Shown: positions 9,123-18,969 of the stretch, in pieces
Numbering within the stretch: position 1 is the first letter of the stretch
Layout: the number at the start of each line of letters is the position of its first letter
Source of the DNA: Bradyrhizobium sp. WBOS07
Lineage (GTDB): Bacteria > Pseudomonadota > Alphaproteobacteria > Rhizobiales > Xanthobacteraceae
Direction of reading: 5' to 3'
NCBI RefSeq assembly: GCF_024585165.1
Contig: NZ_CP029008.1
Location: forward strand, 1,426,001-1,490,000
Length of the DNA stretch: 64,000 bases
The notes under the pieces: model-generated
Seen by the model: the letters and a program-made list of their open reading frames with translations, nothing else
What the model was told of the DNA's origin: nothing
The model's database searches: none
Program-made: the position numbers and the translations under genes

Positions 9123-9137
9123 GCGGGCTGGAGCGCC

Positions 9138-9482
9138 TTGGTTGCCCGAGAAGCCGGCAAGGAGCCTTGGCGCTACGCGGCCGCAGGAATCAGCATCGCA
9201 TTGCGGGTGACGCCGCGCGGCGGCCGCGACGACATCGACGGGATCGAGCAGCTGGCCGATGGCCGCAGCGTGCTCAAGGTGCGGGTGCGCGCCATCGCCG
9301 ATGGCGGCGAGGCCAACAAGGCCGTGCTGGTCCTGCTGGCGAAATCGCTCGGCGTTCCCAAGGCCAGCGTGAGACTGCTGTCCGGTGCCACCTCGCGGCT
9401 GAAGCAGATCGCGGTCGACGGCGATCCGGCACGGCTCGGCGAAGCCCTACACCAGCTCGTCGCGGCCAAATCGAAAGACTGA
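9138..9482 (+). CDS. DUF167 (YggU) family protein
   Basis: This 114-residue protein carries the DUF167 pattern [14 protein letters not shown], then [41 protein letters not shown] split across strands and helix (about 25-100). It is small, soluble, and of unknown function, nearly always beside yggT as here. The best frame start is a TTG at 9138, preceded by GGAG-like sequence at 9130-9133. No ATG lies upstream in frame before the domain. It ends 10 bp before folD. Confidence 0.88.
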   Translation: MVAREAGKEPWRYAAAGISIALRVTPRGGRDDIDGIEQLADGRSVLKVRVRAIADGGEANKAVLVLLAKSLGVPKASVRLLSGATSRLKQIAVDGDPARLGEALHQLVAAKSKD

Positions 9483-9492
9483 GGGAACTGAC

Positions 9493-10377
9493 ATGACCGC
9501 CAAGATTATCGATGGAAAAATCATCGCCGCCGAGCTGCGCGCCCGCGTCGCCGACGAGGTCGCCCGGGTCAGGCGCGAGCACAATCTGGTGCCGGGCCTT
9601 GCGGTGGTTCTGGTCGGCAACGACCCCGCCAGCGAGGTCTATGTCCGCTCCAAGCACACCCAGACCCAAGCCGCCGGCATGGCCTCATTCGAGCACAAGC
9701 TGCCGGCCGACGTTTCGCAGGCAGACCTCCTGGCGCTGGTCGAAAAGCTCAACCGGGATCCCGCCGTGCACGGCATCCTGGTGCAGCTGCCGCTGCCGAA
9801 GGGTCTGAACACGGAAGCCGTCATCAACGCCATCGATCCCGCAAAGGACGTCGACGGCCTGCATCCGAACAATGCCGGCCGGCTCGCCGGCGGCTTCCAG
9901 GCGCTGTCGCCGTGCACGCCGCTCGGCTGCATCATCCTGACCAAGAGCGTGCACGCTTCGCTGGAAGGCATGAATGCCATCGTCATCGGCCGCTCCAATC
10001 TGGTCGGCCGTCCGCTGGTGCAATTGCTGTTGAACGAGAACGCCACGGTGACGATCGCGCATTCGCGCTCGCGCGACCTGCCCGGGCTCGTGAAGCAGGC
10101 CGATCTCGTCTATGCCGCGGTCGGCAGGCCCGAGATGGTGCGCGGCGACTGGCTGAAGCCGGGCGCGACCGTGATCGATGTCGGCATCAATCGCATCCCG
10201 AAGGAGGACGGCAAGACGCGCCTCGTCGGCGACGTCGCCTATCAGGAAGCCCTTGAGGTGGCCGGCGCCATCACGCCGGTGCCGGGCGGCGTCGGTCAGA
10301 TGACGGTAGCCTGCCTACTGGTGAATACGCTGCGCGCGGCCTGCGCAATCGCGGGGCTGCCGAAGCCTGCGGTGTGA
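9493..10377 (+). CDS. folD: Bifunctional methylenetetrahydrofolate dehydrogenase/cyclohydrolase FolD
   Basis: FolD interconverts 5,10-methylene-, methenyl- and 10-formyl-tetrahydrofolate, supplying C1 units for purines and fMet. The 294-residue sequence has [14 protein letters not shown] with the catalytic Tyr and the Lys of the active site, [11 protein letters not shown], the nucleotide-binding [11 protein letters not shown], and [14 protein letters not shown] near the end. GGGAACTGACATG gives the ribosome site. It is the third gene of the yggT-DUF167-folD run. Confidence 0.97.
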   Translation: MTAKIIDGKIIAAELRARVADEVARVRREHNLVPGLAVVLVGNDPASEVYVRSKHTQTQAAGMASFEHKLPADVSQADLLALVEKLNRDPAVHGILVQLPLPKGLNTEAVINAIDPAKDVDGLHPNNAGRLAGGFQALSPCTPLGCIILTKSVHASLEGMNAIVIGRSNLVGRPLVQLLLNENATVTIAHSRSRDLPGLVKQADLVYAAVGRPEMVRGDWLKPGATVIDVGINRIPKEDGKTRLVGDVAYQEALEVAGAITPVPGGVGQMTVACLLVNTLRAACAIAGLPKPAV

Positions 10378-10383
10378 GTTTTC

Positions 10384-10548
10384 GTGCCCCGGACGCAGCG
10401 CAGCGCTTCCTTGGCGATGCGAAGCATCGTCCAGTAGCGGTGCGCCGCTGAGCCGGGGCCCAGTGGCGGCGTGGGTCCCGGCGCTGCGACGCGTCACGCT
10501 GGACAATGCTTCGCATCGCCGGGACGTGCCGCATCGCGTCCGGGACAC
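10384..10548. repeat. Intergenic palindromic repeat between folD and ppa
   Basis: The 165-bp segment contains nested complementary words: GTGCCCCGGACGC near the left end with GCGTCCGGGACAC at the right end, and GGCGATGCGAAGCATC with GATGCTTCGC-type partners inside. It sits between convergent genes (folD forward, ppa reverse) and may end both transcripts. No poly-T tract follows, so factor-independent termination is uncertain. Confidence 0.65.
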
Positions 10549-10555
10549 GGATGCC

Positions 10556-11092
10556 TCAGCCCTTCTTCTTCTTCTCGCGGTCCATGCCTTCGAGGATCAG
10601 CTTGTGCGCCTCCTCAGGGCCGCCCCAGCGCAGGATCTTCACCCATTTGCCCTTCTCGAGATCCTTGTAGTGCTCGAAGAAGTGCTGGATCTGCTGCAGC
10701 GTGATGTCGGGCAGGTCGGAGTAGGACTTCACCTTGTCGTAGCGCTGCGTGAGCTTCGACGACGGCACCGCCAGAATCTTCTCGTCGCCGCCGGCTTCAT
10801 CCTCCATGAACAGCACGCCGACCGGGCGCACGCTCATGACGGCGCCGGGAATGATGGCGCGGGTGTTGACGATCAGGACGTCGCAGGGGTCGCCGTCATC
10901 CGACAGGGTGTGCGGGATGAAACCGTAATTGCCGGGGTAACGCATCGGCGTGTAAAGGAAGCGGTCGACCACCAGCGTGCCGGCCTCCTTGTCCATCTCG
11001 TATTTGATCGGTTCGCCGCCCACGGGGACTTCGATGAGGACGTTGACTTCGTGCGGCACGTTTTTCCCGATCGAGATCGCATCGATACGCAT
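10556..11092 (-). CDS. ppa: Inorganic pyrophosphatase
   Basis: Family I soluble pyrophosphatase hydrolyses PPi released by biosynthesis. The 178-residue sequence has the usual layout: [19 protein letters not shown] (substrate Lys and Glu), [20 protein letters not shown] with the metal-binding Asp cluster, and the later [14 protein letters not shown] region. The length fits the bacterial hexameric type. It is convergent with folD across a repeat. The ATG at 11090-11092 is followed by a clear family N-terminus ([11 protein letters not shown]). Confidence 0.97.
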   Translation of the reverse strand: MRIDAISIGKNVPHEVNVLIEVPVGGEPIKYEMDKEAGTLVVDRFLYTPMRYPGNYGFIPHTLSDDGDPCDVLIVNTRAIIPGAVMSVRPVGVLFMEDEAGGDEKILAVPSSKLTQRYDKVKSYSDLPDITLQQIQHFFEHYKDLEKGKWVKILRWGGPEEAHKLILEGMDREKKKKG

Positions 11093-11285
11093 TCAAGGCT
11101 CCGTTGTTGCCGAGGTAAAATCGCGCCCGGCAGCCGATTTTGGCGCTGTCATACGCGGGCTTGGCCCGCTGATCCATCGCGTTTTTGTGAAATAATGAAT
11201 CCGGAAATCACCGGCGCAAAGGCAGCGGTATCGACGGACAGGAAACGCTGCCGTTTCTGCTTTCAGCAGCTCAATTGGTCCAAAT

Positions 11286-11795
11286 CTAGTTGGTCCAGGC
11301 GAAGGCAACCTTGTCGAGCGCCTTCGGCCCGAATCGCTCCGACGAGCGCGCCACCATACGGCCCCCGAGCGCCCGGTAGAACTCGGTCGCGGGGTCGTTG
11401 TCCGAGAGCGCCCACACCACCATGCTCTTCAGCCCGCTCTGCATCAGGTCGCGGCGAGCGGCGGCGAACAGGCGACGGCCGAAGCCGAGGCCCTGGAATT
11501 CCGGGCGCAGATAAAGCTCGTAGATCTCGCCGTCGAAATGCAGGCTGCGGGCGCGGTTGCGACCGTAATTGGCATAACCCGCGATCTTGTCGCCGAACAC
11601 CAGCACGCTGACGCGGCTGCCCTTGCGGATCGCACTGTCCCACCATTGCGGGCCGCGGCGGTTGATCAACTTTTCCAGCTCGGCACCGGGAATGATGCCC
11701 TGATAGGCGGAGCGCCAGGCTTCGTCATGCGTGGACGCCACCGCAGTTGCATCTGCAGCTTTGGCCGGCCGGACCTCGATCAGGGTTGTGCTCAT
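11286..11795 (-). CDS. GNAT family N-acetyltransferase
   Basis: The 169-residue protein has the GNAT core: IRKGSRVSVLVFGDKIAGYANYG, then IYELYLRPEFQGLGFGRRLFAAA with the acetyl-CoA pyrophosphate-binding Q/RxxGxG/A motif, and a final EFYRALGGRMVARSSERFG typical of motif B. Acceptor is unknown; small-molecule or RimI-like protein substrates are both possible. I use the ATG at 11793-11795; a TTG at 11831 would add 12 residues. No neighbour on the same strand suggests a pathway. Confidence 0.85.
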   Translation of the reverse strand: MSTTLIEVRPAKAADATAVASTHDEAWRSAYQGIIPGAELEKLINRRGPQWWDSAIRKGSRVSVLVFGDKIAGYANYGRNRARSLHFDGEIYELYLRPEFQGLGFGRRLFAAARRDLMQSGLKSMVVWALSDNDPATEFYRALGGRMVARSSERFGPKALDKVAFAWTN

Positions 11796-12061
11796 GGACA
11801 CAATCAAACCAAGTCGCCGCCTCGGCGGCAAGTCCTATCGTTAATTATCGGTTAACGTGTGGACTTTGTGCATCAGTGTCTTAACCATGTTGTGCCGAAA
11901 AAAGACAGGATGCCGACTCAAATCGCCTCGGCACGCCGTGCGTCGGTGCAAAACTCGTTCTGCGGGAATGAATGAACGACAATGGCAGGGCAAAAAGTCC
12001 GCCCAGAGTGATTCGTTCCAACTAGTGTGGCGGTCGCTTCTCGTGTCGCCCTCGGCCATTC

Positions 12062-12961
12062 ATGCGGCTCCTCAAGATCATCCCGCTCCTGCCTCTGCTG
12101 GCCTTGCTGGCTGCGTCGCCTCTGTGCGCCCAGGTCACGTCTGGCCCGTCCGGCGAAGAGGGCGAGCCGCTTCGCCGACAGAAATGGCTTGTCCCCTCGC
12201 CGGATACCGGCATCGCCGCCTATGCCGTGCTGTTTCGCCCCGCCGGCGCAGGTCCGTTCCGGCTTGCGGTCATCGCGCACGCCTCAACGCAGAATGGCTT
12301 GCGTCGGGCGCAGATGCCACAGCCGGAATACCGTCCGCTTGCCGCCTATCTCGTCGCGCGCGGCTATGCCGTGCTGGTGCCGGAGCGGCTCGGCCATGGC
12401 GCGACCGGCGGCCGCTATGTCGAGGATCAGGGCGGATGTGACGAGGCCGATTATGCGCGTTCGGGCCGTGCAACGGCCGGGCAGATCCGGCTCGCGCTGG
12501 ACCATTTGCGAAAGCAGGATTTCATTCGCAAGGAGGCCGCGATCGTGATCGGCCATTCCGCCGGCGGCTGGGGCGCGCTGGCGCTCGCCGATGCCGACCC
12601 GAAGACGATCTCCGCCATCGCGGTGTTCGCGCCGGGGCGCGGCGGCCATGCCAATGATGAGCCGAACCGGATCTGCGCACCAGCCAAGCTGCTTGCCGCT
12701 GCCGCGGAGTTCGGCAGAGGCGCGCGTATCCCCGTCACATGGCTCGTTGCGGGCAATGACAGCTACTTCGCGCCGGCATTTTCGAAGAGCCTGGCCGAGG
12801 CGTTTCGCGGGGGTGGCGGCAAGGTGGACTTCCGCACCTTGCCGGCGCTCGGCGGCGAGGGGCATTGGATGATCGAGAGCGAAGCCGGGGTCAAAGCCGC
12901 AAGCGGGGATCTCGCGCGTGCGCTGAACCCGGACCGGCCGAAGGCGACCAAGAAGCCATGA
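12062..12961 (+). CDS. Exported alpha/beta hydrolase (dienelactone hydrolase-like)
   Basis: The 299-residue protein starts with a Sec signal peptide (hydrophobic residues 4-21, cleavage near PLCAQ). It has an alpha/beta hydrolase fold, with VIGHSAGGWGAL as nucleophile elbow, DSYF in the acid region and GEGHWM as the catalytic His. It is probably a periplasmic esterase. Its stop overlaps the next gene's ATG (ATGA at 12958), so it leads a four-gene cluster through to 15163. The 266-bp gap before it contains a GGTTAA...TTAACC pair at 11850-11886 of unknown meaning. Confidence 0.82.
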   Translation: MRLLKIIPLLPLLALLAASPLCAQVTSGPSGEEGEPLRRQKWLVPSPDTGIAAYAVLFRPAGAGPFRLAVIAHASTQNGLRRAQMPQPEYRPLAAYLVARGYAVLVPERLGHGATGGRYVEDQGGCDEADYARSGRATAGQIRLALDHLRKQDFIRKEAAIVIGHSAGGWGALALADADPKTISAIAVFAPGRGGHANDEPNRICAPAKLLAAAAEFGRGARIPVTWLVAGNDSYFAPAFSKSLAEAFRGGGGKVDFRTLPALGGEGHWMIESEAGVKAASGDLARALNPDRPKATKKP

Positions 12962-13428
12962 CGCCGTATGTTCTGGTCAAGTTTCTGCATGTGCTCGGCG
13001 CCATCGTCGTCCTCGGCACAGGCACCGGCATCGCCTTCTTCATGCTGATGGCGCATCGTACCAACGATGTGGCGTTCATCGCACGCACGGCATCGGTCGT
13101 GGTGATTGCGGATGCGATCTTCACGTTCTCCGCCGTGCTGCTCCAGCCGGTGACGGGCGGCCTATTGATGATGCTCTCGGCGATACCGATCACGGAGCAC
13201 TGGCTGCTCGCCTCGCTGGCACTTTACGCCGTCGCCGGCCTGTTCTGGATTCCCGTCGTATTCATGCAGATCGAGATGCGGGATCTTGCGCGCCAGGCTG
13301 CCGCCGATCAGCGCAGTGCGCTGCCGCCGCGCTATTTCGTGCTGTTCCGCCGGTGGTTCGCATTCGGCTTTCCCGGTTTCGGCGCGACGATGCTGATCCT
13401 CTGGCTGATGATCGCAAAACCGTTTTGA
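12958..13428 (+). CDS. DUF2269 family integral membrane protein
   Basis: This is 156 residues with four predicted membrane segments (about 5-28, 45-72, 80-105 and 130-153). The FLHVLGAIVVLGTGTGIAFF N-terminus with a conserved His, and the WIPVVFMQIEMRDLA region, fit DUF2269. Function is not known; related proteins occur with redox and heme-linked genes. Its ATG overlaps the hydrolase stop and the next gene begins 9 bp after its own stop, indicating translational coupling. Confidence 0.82.
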   Translation: MTPYVLVKFLHVLGAIVVLGTGTGIAFFMLMAHRTNDVAFIARTASVVVIADAIFTFSAVLLQPVTGGLLMMLSAIPITEHWLLASLALYAVAGLFWIPVVFMQIEMRDLARQAAADQRSALPPRYFVLFRRWFAFGFPGFGATMLILWLMIAKPF

Positions 13429-13436
13429 GAAGCAAG

Positions 13437-14756
13437 ATGAGTGAGCGAACCATTCTGGTGCTCGGCGCCTCCGGCCTGATCGGCCGCTTCGTCACCGACG
13501 ATCTCCGCGCGCGGGGATTCCGCGTCGTCGGCGTGGCGCGCAGCCTGTCGCCGTCGCAAAGAATGAGCGCGTTGGACATCGAGCTGCCGATCCTTTCGCT
13601 GGATGCAGCTGCGCTGGCGCGGCTCCTGCGCGAGCACGCCGTCGACGTTGTCGTAAATTGCCTCGGCGTGCTTCAGGACGGACCAGGCAGCGATACGGGC
13701 GCCGTGCATCGCGATTTCGTCGCGCGGCTCCTTGCCGCGATCGGTAACAGCGGCCGCGCGATCCGGCTGGTGCACACCTCAATTCCGGGAGCGGCGGAGG
13801 CCGACCGCACTGCGTTTGCGACGACCAAGCGCGAGGCCGAGCGCCTGATCGCGGCGTCCGGCATTGCCCACGCCATCCTGCGGCCCGGCTTCGTCATCGC
13901 GCCCGCGGCCTACGGCGGCAGCGCCTTGCTCCGCGCGCTCGCGGCCTTCCCGTTCGATCTTCCAGGCAAGGAGATGGCAACACCGTTCCAGCCGGTCGCG
14001 GTGGAGGAAATCTCGGCCACCATCGCCTGGCTCGCCGCGCGGGACATCGACGACGCGTCCGTGAACGCGGTGAGCTGGGATCTGATGCAGGCAGAGCCGG
14101 TCACGATGGCTGGCGTCATCGAGCAATTTCGTCGCGCGTTCGGCACATCCGGCTGGCCGCGCATCGCGATGCCGACGATCCTGCTCGATCTCGGCGCCAG
14201 GATCGGCGATCTCGCCAGCTATCTCGGCTGGATGCCGACGATGCGCACGACGTCGATTGCCGAGTTGCGCCGGGGCGTGCGCGGCGATCCCTCGGCCTGG
14301 ATCGCCGCCACCGGCATCAGGCCGAAGGCGCTTGCCGAGACGATCGGCCGTCATGCCGCCACCATCCAGGACAAATGGTTCGCCCGCCTGTTCCTGATCA
14401 AGGCGCTGATCTTCGCGAGCCTGGTCGCGTTCTGGCTCGTCTCCGGCTTCATCGCGCTGTTCGTATCTTATCGGGCCGCCGCCGGCATCCTGACCGCGCA
14501 CGATTTTCCGCCGGCGCTGGTCGATCCCATCACTGTCGGCACCAGCCTGATGGACATGAGCATCGGCGTGCTGATCGCCTTCCGCCGCACCGCGGCCACG
14601 GGCCTCGTTGCGGGCATCGTCGCTTCGCTCGGTTATATGGTCGGCGCGGCGATCCTGACGCCCGACCTCTGGATCGAGCCGCTCGGCGCGCTGGTCAAGA
14701 CCGGTCCAGCGATCGTGCTGATGCTGGTCGGCCTCCTGATGCTGGATAATCGCTGA
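13437..14756 (+). CDS. NAD(P)-binding SDR-like protein fused to a DoxX-like membrane domain
   Basis: This is 439 residues. The N-terminal 290 form an atypical SDR/epimerase domain: VLGASGLIGRFV is the nucleotide site, followed by a NmrA-like pattern (VNCLGVLQDG, ATTKREAERLI). After about residue 315 come four membrane helices (LIKALIFASLVAFWLVSGF through VLMLVGLLMLDNR) matching the DoxX-like module. Such fusions are known in alphaproteobacteria but their substrate is not. The stop overlaps the DCC gene's ATG (TGATG at 14754-14758), so the two are coupled. Confidence 0.85.
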   Translation: MSERTILVLGASGLIGRFVTDDLRARGFRVVGVARSLSPSQRMSALDIELPILSLDAAALARLLREHAVDVVVNCLGVLQDGPGSDTGAVHRDFVARLLAAIGNSGRAIRLVHTSIPGAAEADRTAFATTKREAERLIAASGIAHAILRPGFVIAPAAYGGSALLRALAAFPFDLPGKEMATPFQPVAVEEISATIAWLAARDIDDASVNAVSWDLMQAEPVTMAGVIEQFRRAFGTSGWPRIAMPTILLDLGARIGDLASYLGWMPTMRTTSIAELRRGVRGDPSAWIAATGIRPKALAETIGRHAATIQDKWFARLFLIKALIFASLVAFWLVSGFIALFVSYRAAAGILTAHDFPPALVDPITVGTSLMDMSIGVLIAFRRTAATGLVAGIVASLGYMVGAAILTPDLWIEPLGALVKTGPAIVLMLVGLLMLDNR

Positions 14757-15163
14757 TGCCCCAATGGCGCGACGACGACGTCATCCTGTTCGACGGCGTC
14801 TGCATCTTCTGCTCGCGCTGGGTCCGCTTCGTGGCCAAGCGCGACACCCGGAAGCGGTTTCGTTTCACGCCGATCCAGTCGGACTATGGCGCACGTTTGG
14901 CGCGCACATTCGGCATCGACCCCGCTGATCCCGACACCAACGCGGTCGTCCACGGCGGCGAAGTATTCACGAAGTCCGACGCCGCACTGACCGTGCTCTC
15001 GCAGCTTCCCGGCTGGCGCTGGGTGCGGGCGCTTTTCGCGGTGCCGAAGCCGCTGCGCGACGTCATCTACAGCCTCGTCGCGCGCAACCGCTATCGCATT
15101 TTCGGGAAGTACGAGGCCTGCTTCGTGCCTGATGGTGATTTGCGGGGCCGAGTGATCGAGTGA
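14756..15163 (+). CDS. DCC family thiol-disulfide oxidoreductase (DUF393)
   Basis: The 135-residue protein starts with LFDGVCIFCSRWVRFV, the defining DxxCxxC of the DCC family (Cys16, Cys19), then a thioredoxin-like pattern RFTPIQSD. Family members are proposed to act in thiol or peroxidase-type redox reactions. Its pairing with the SDR-DoxX gene, overlapping by one base, suggests a shared redox step at the membrane. There is no signal peptide, so the protein should be cytosolic unless recruited. It ends convergent with the amine oxidase. Confidence 0.9.
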   Translation: MPQWRDDDVILFDGVCIFCSRWVRFVAKRDTRKRFRFTPIQSDYGARLARTFGIDPADPDTNAVVHGGEVFTKSDAALTVLSQLPGWRWVRALFAVPKPLRDVIYSLVARNRYRIFGKYEACFVPDGDLRGRVIE

Positions 15164-15191
15164 CGCGACCGGGACGACATTGGTAGGGAGG

Positions 15192-16439
15192 CTAGCGCTT
15201 CCCGATTGCAGCCAGCACTTCCGCAGCCGCGCGTTCCCCGCTGTCCCGTGCGCCATGCGCCGTCGTGAAGAACGTCGGCGACGTCGCCTCGCCGGCAAAG
15301 AACAGCCGCCCGTCCACCGGCGCGGCCAGCACGGCACGATCGCCTGCGTGGCCGGGCAGGGCGTGCGAATACGATCCCTGCGCGAACGGATCGCGCGCCC
15401 AGCGTGACGCGTAGAGCGGCTTCAGCTTGCGCCGGATATCGTTGCCGAGGAAGCCCGCGATCTCGCTGATGGCTTGCGCGGCGATGGCACCTTCGCCGGA
15501 ATCCTCCAGCGCGCGGGCAAAGCTGCCGCCGAAAAAGCCTTCGATGCAGGGCTGGCCGAACGGACGGATGTGGTAGGTGCCCATCTCGGTGCGCATGGTG
15601 GCGCCGCGCAGATTGGCTTCCTTCGGAAAGGCTTCGGGGTCCTCGAGCGCCAGCGTCACCTTGTCGTCTACGCCGAGCGGCAGGCCGGCTGCTGCCTCGA
15701 CCTTGGACGGCAATCGCGGCGAAAAGCGCAACGTCTCATCGGCGATAAGGTTGGTCGGTACGGTGACGATCGCCTTGTCCGCGGTCAGCGCGCCCTGCGA
15801 TGTCTCGATGCGGATGCGCTTGCCGGAATGATCGATCAGCGTGACGTTGCAGTTCAGGGCCACCGGGCAGGGTGCGCCATAGGCCGAAACAAGCGCGCCA
15901 TAGCCGCGGCGGACGCGCCAGTTCAGGTCGGTGTCCTCATAGGCGTCCCAGTCGAGCGTGGACATGTCCTTCAGCTCGCAGCCGTTGATGTAGGTCGAGA
16001 TCGCGTCGATCATGGGATTCCAGCGATTGCCCACTTCGAGGCTCAGGCTCGCGGGCTCGTCCTGGCCCTTTTGCGCGGCTTGCCAGAGGCGCTCATAGAA
16101 CGCGTCCATCGCGCGCATGAAATCGTCGCGCTCGGCTGGCGGAAACGCGTTGCCATAGGCGCGCTCGCGCCAGGGCGGCAGGTCCTTATTGAGCTCGAAG
16201 CCAAGCTGCCGTGCGATCGCGACGAAGGAATTCTTGTCGGCAGAGTGCAGCCAGCCGCAGCCAACGTCGAAGGTGACCTCGGGCGAGGCCTGCACCGTCC
16301 AGGCCCGGCCGCCGAGCCTGTCACGCGCCTCCAGCACGATCGCCGAGAGGCCGGAGTCCGCCAGCGCATGCGCCGCGCCGAGGCCGGCGGCACCGGCGCC
16401 GATGATCGCGACGTCGACGGAGGAGGGGAGGGAGCTCAT
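15192..16439 (-). CDS. Flavin-containing monoamine oxidase family protein
   Basis: The 415-residue protein has the FAD dinucleotide site VAIIGAGAAGLGAAHAL, the GG-doublet motif ARDRLGGRAWT, and the C-terminal FAGEATSPTFFTTAHGARDSG flavin-covering motif (given here in part), as in MAO and polyamine oxidases. It likely oxidises an amine with release of H2O2. No signal peptide is evident. The gene runs opposite to the DCC cluster, ending 28 bp from it, and starts about 50 bp from a palindromic repeat. Substrate cannot be read from the sequence. Confidence 0.87.
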   Translation of the reverse strand: MSSLPSSVDVAIIGAGAAGLGAAHALADSGLSAIVLEARDRLGGRAWTVQASPEVTFDVGCGWLHSADKNSFVAIARQLGFELNKDLPPWRERAYGNAFPPAERDDFMRAMDAFYERLWQAAQKGQDEPASLSLEVGNRWNPMIDAISTYINGCELKDMSTLDWDAYEDTDLNWRVRRGYGALVSAYGAPCPVALNCNVTLIDHSGKRIRIETSQGALTADKAIVTVPTNLIADETLRFSPRLPSKVEAAAGLPLGVDDKVTLALEDPEAFPKEANLRGATMRTEMGTYHIRPFGQPCIEGFFGGSFARALEDSGEGAIAAQAISEIAGFLGNDIRRKLKPLYASRWARDPFAQGSYSHALPGHAGDRAVLAAPVDGRLFFAGEATSPTFFTTAHGARDSGERAAAEVLAAIGKR

Positions 16440-16490
16440 GGGCGGGCTCTAGCACGTTCGGGATACGCGCTAAAGGCATCACACACCAGG

Positions 16491-16594
16491 TGTCATCACC
16501 CGCGAAAGCGGGTGAACCAGTATTCCAGAGGCAGTCGTTATAGGGCCGAGAGAGCGCGGCGTACTGGATGCCCCGGTCAAGCCGGGGCATGACA
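16491..16594. repeat. Palindromic repeat (TGTCAT...ATGACA family)
   Basis: Ends TGTCATCACCCGCGAAAGC and GTCAAGCCGGGGCATGACA enclose about 60 bp with CCAGTATTCCAG and a matching GTACTGGATGCC. The same family is at 24097, 26621, 29651, 51533 and 58182. It lies between the amine oxidase start and the typA stop, both on the minus strand. Confidence 0.75.
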
Positions 16595-16613
16595 GTGAAT
16601 GAGAGCGGCAGCC

Positions 16614-18440
<1,827 letters not shown>

Positions 18441-18550
18441 GAGTGAGCTTCTTTGCGGTCGAACAATGGGTTAAGCGCGATCTCGCCGGTCAGACCGGGA
18501 CCTCTTCTCGAAACAACGCTGGAAGACTGGAAACGGGGCGCTTTCCGCCC

Positions 18551-18580
18551 AAAAAGGAAGCCCGGCCATCTTGACCGGGC
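18551..18580 (-). terminator. Probable rho-independent terminator of the Lgt-like/radical SAM operon
   Basis: On the minus strand GCCCGG (18580-18575) pairs with CCGGGC (18565-18560), extended by partial pairing in the loop arms, then runs into CTTCCTTTTT. It lies about 100 bp past the stop at 18679 and before typA, so it should separate the two units. Confidence 0.55.
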
Positions 18581-18678
18581 GCCCTGCGCGTTGCGGCGCA
18601 ATATATGCAAAAACCGCCAAAAAACAATGCGTTCTTTGGGCCTTGGTTGACTGAATTTTGCCCGGGAATCTCCGGGGC

Positions 18679-18969
18679 TTAGCGATCGTTGCGGGCCGGC
18701 GGGGCCTTTCGCCCCATGATGGCCGCCCAGATCAGGACGACGCCTCCGATGCCGATGACCAGCCCCAAGAACACCAGCGACGCCATGTCGGAGGGGATCC
18801 GGCCACCGTCGACCACCGCCATTCCGCCGAACAGGAGCGCGCACAGCCCCGGCAACAGCATGAAGATCCCGGCGATCGCCATCAACGCGGTCAGGCAGCC
18901 GCTGCGCTTTTCCTTCGGGGCAGGAGGCGGCCCCGAAGGAGCCGGCGGCGGTGGGTCGCTGATGCTCAT
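18679..18969 (-). CDS. Small two-TM membrane protein, last gene of the Lgt-like/radical SAM operon
   Basis: This is a 96-residue protein with a Pro-rich cytosolic N-terminus (residues 5-20), SGCLTALMAIAGIFMLLPGL beginning the first membrane segment (25-50), and a second segment at 63-86, ending in a basic tail. I recognise the general CLTALM...LLPGLC pattern from other small uncharacterised proteobacterial proteins but know no function. Its ATG (18967-18969) overlaps the stop of the radical SAM gene as ATGA, so it is probably coupled to it. It may scaffold or anchor the enzymes, which is inference. Confidence 0.75.
   Translation of the reverse strand: MSISDPPPPAPSGPPPAPKEKRSGCLTALMAIAGIFMLLPGLCALLFGGMAVVDGGRIPSDMASLVFLGLVIGIGGVVLIWAAIMGRKAPPARNDR

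Noticed and set aside
11850..11886. A GGTTAA...TTAACC inverted repeat as an operator
   Set aside because: The arms are six bases in an AT-rich spot and are 25 bp apart; no regulator is nearby to support it.
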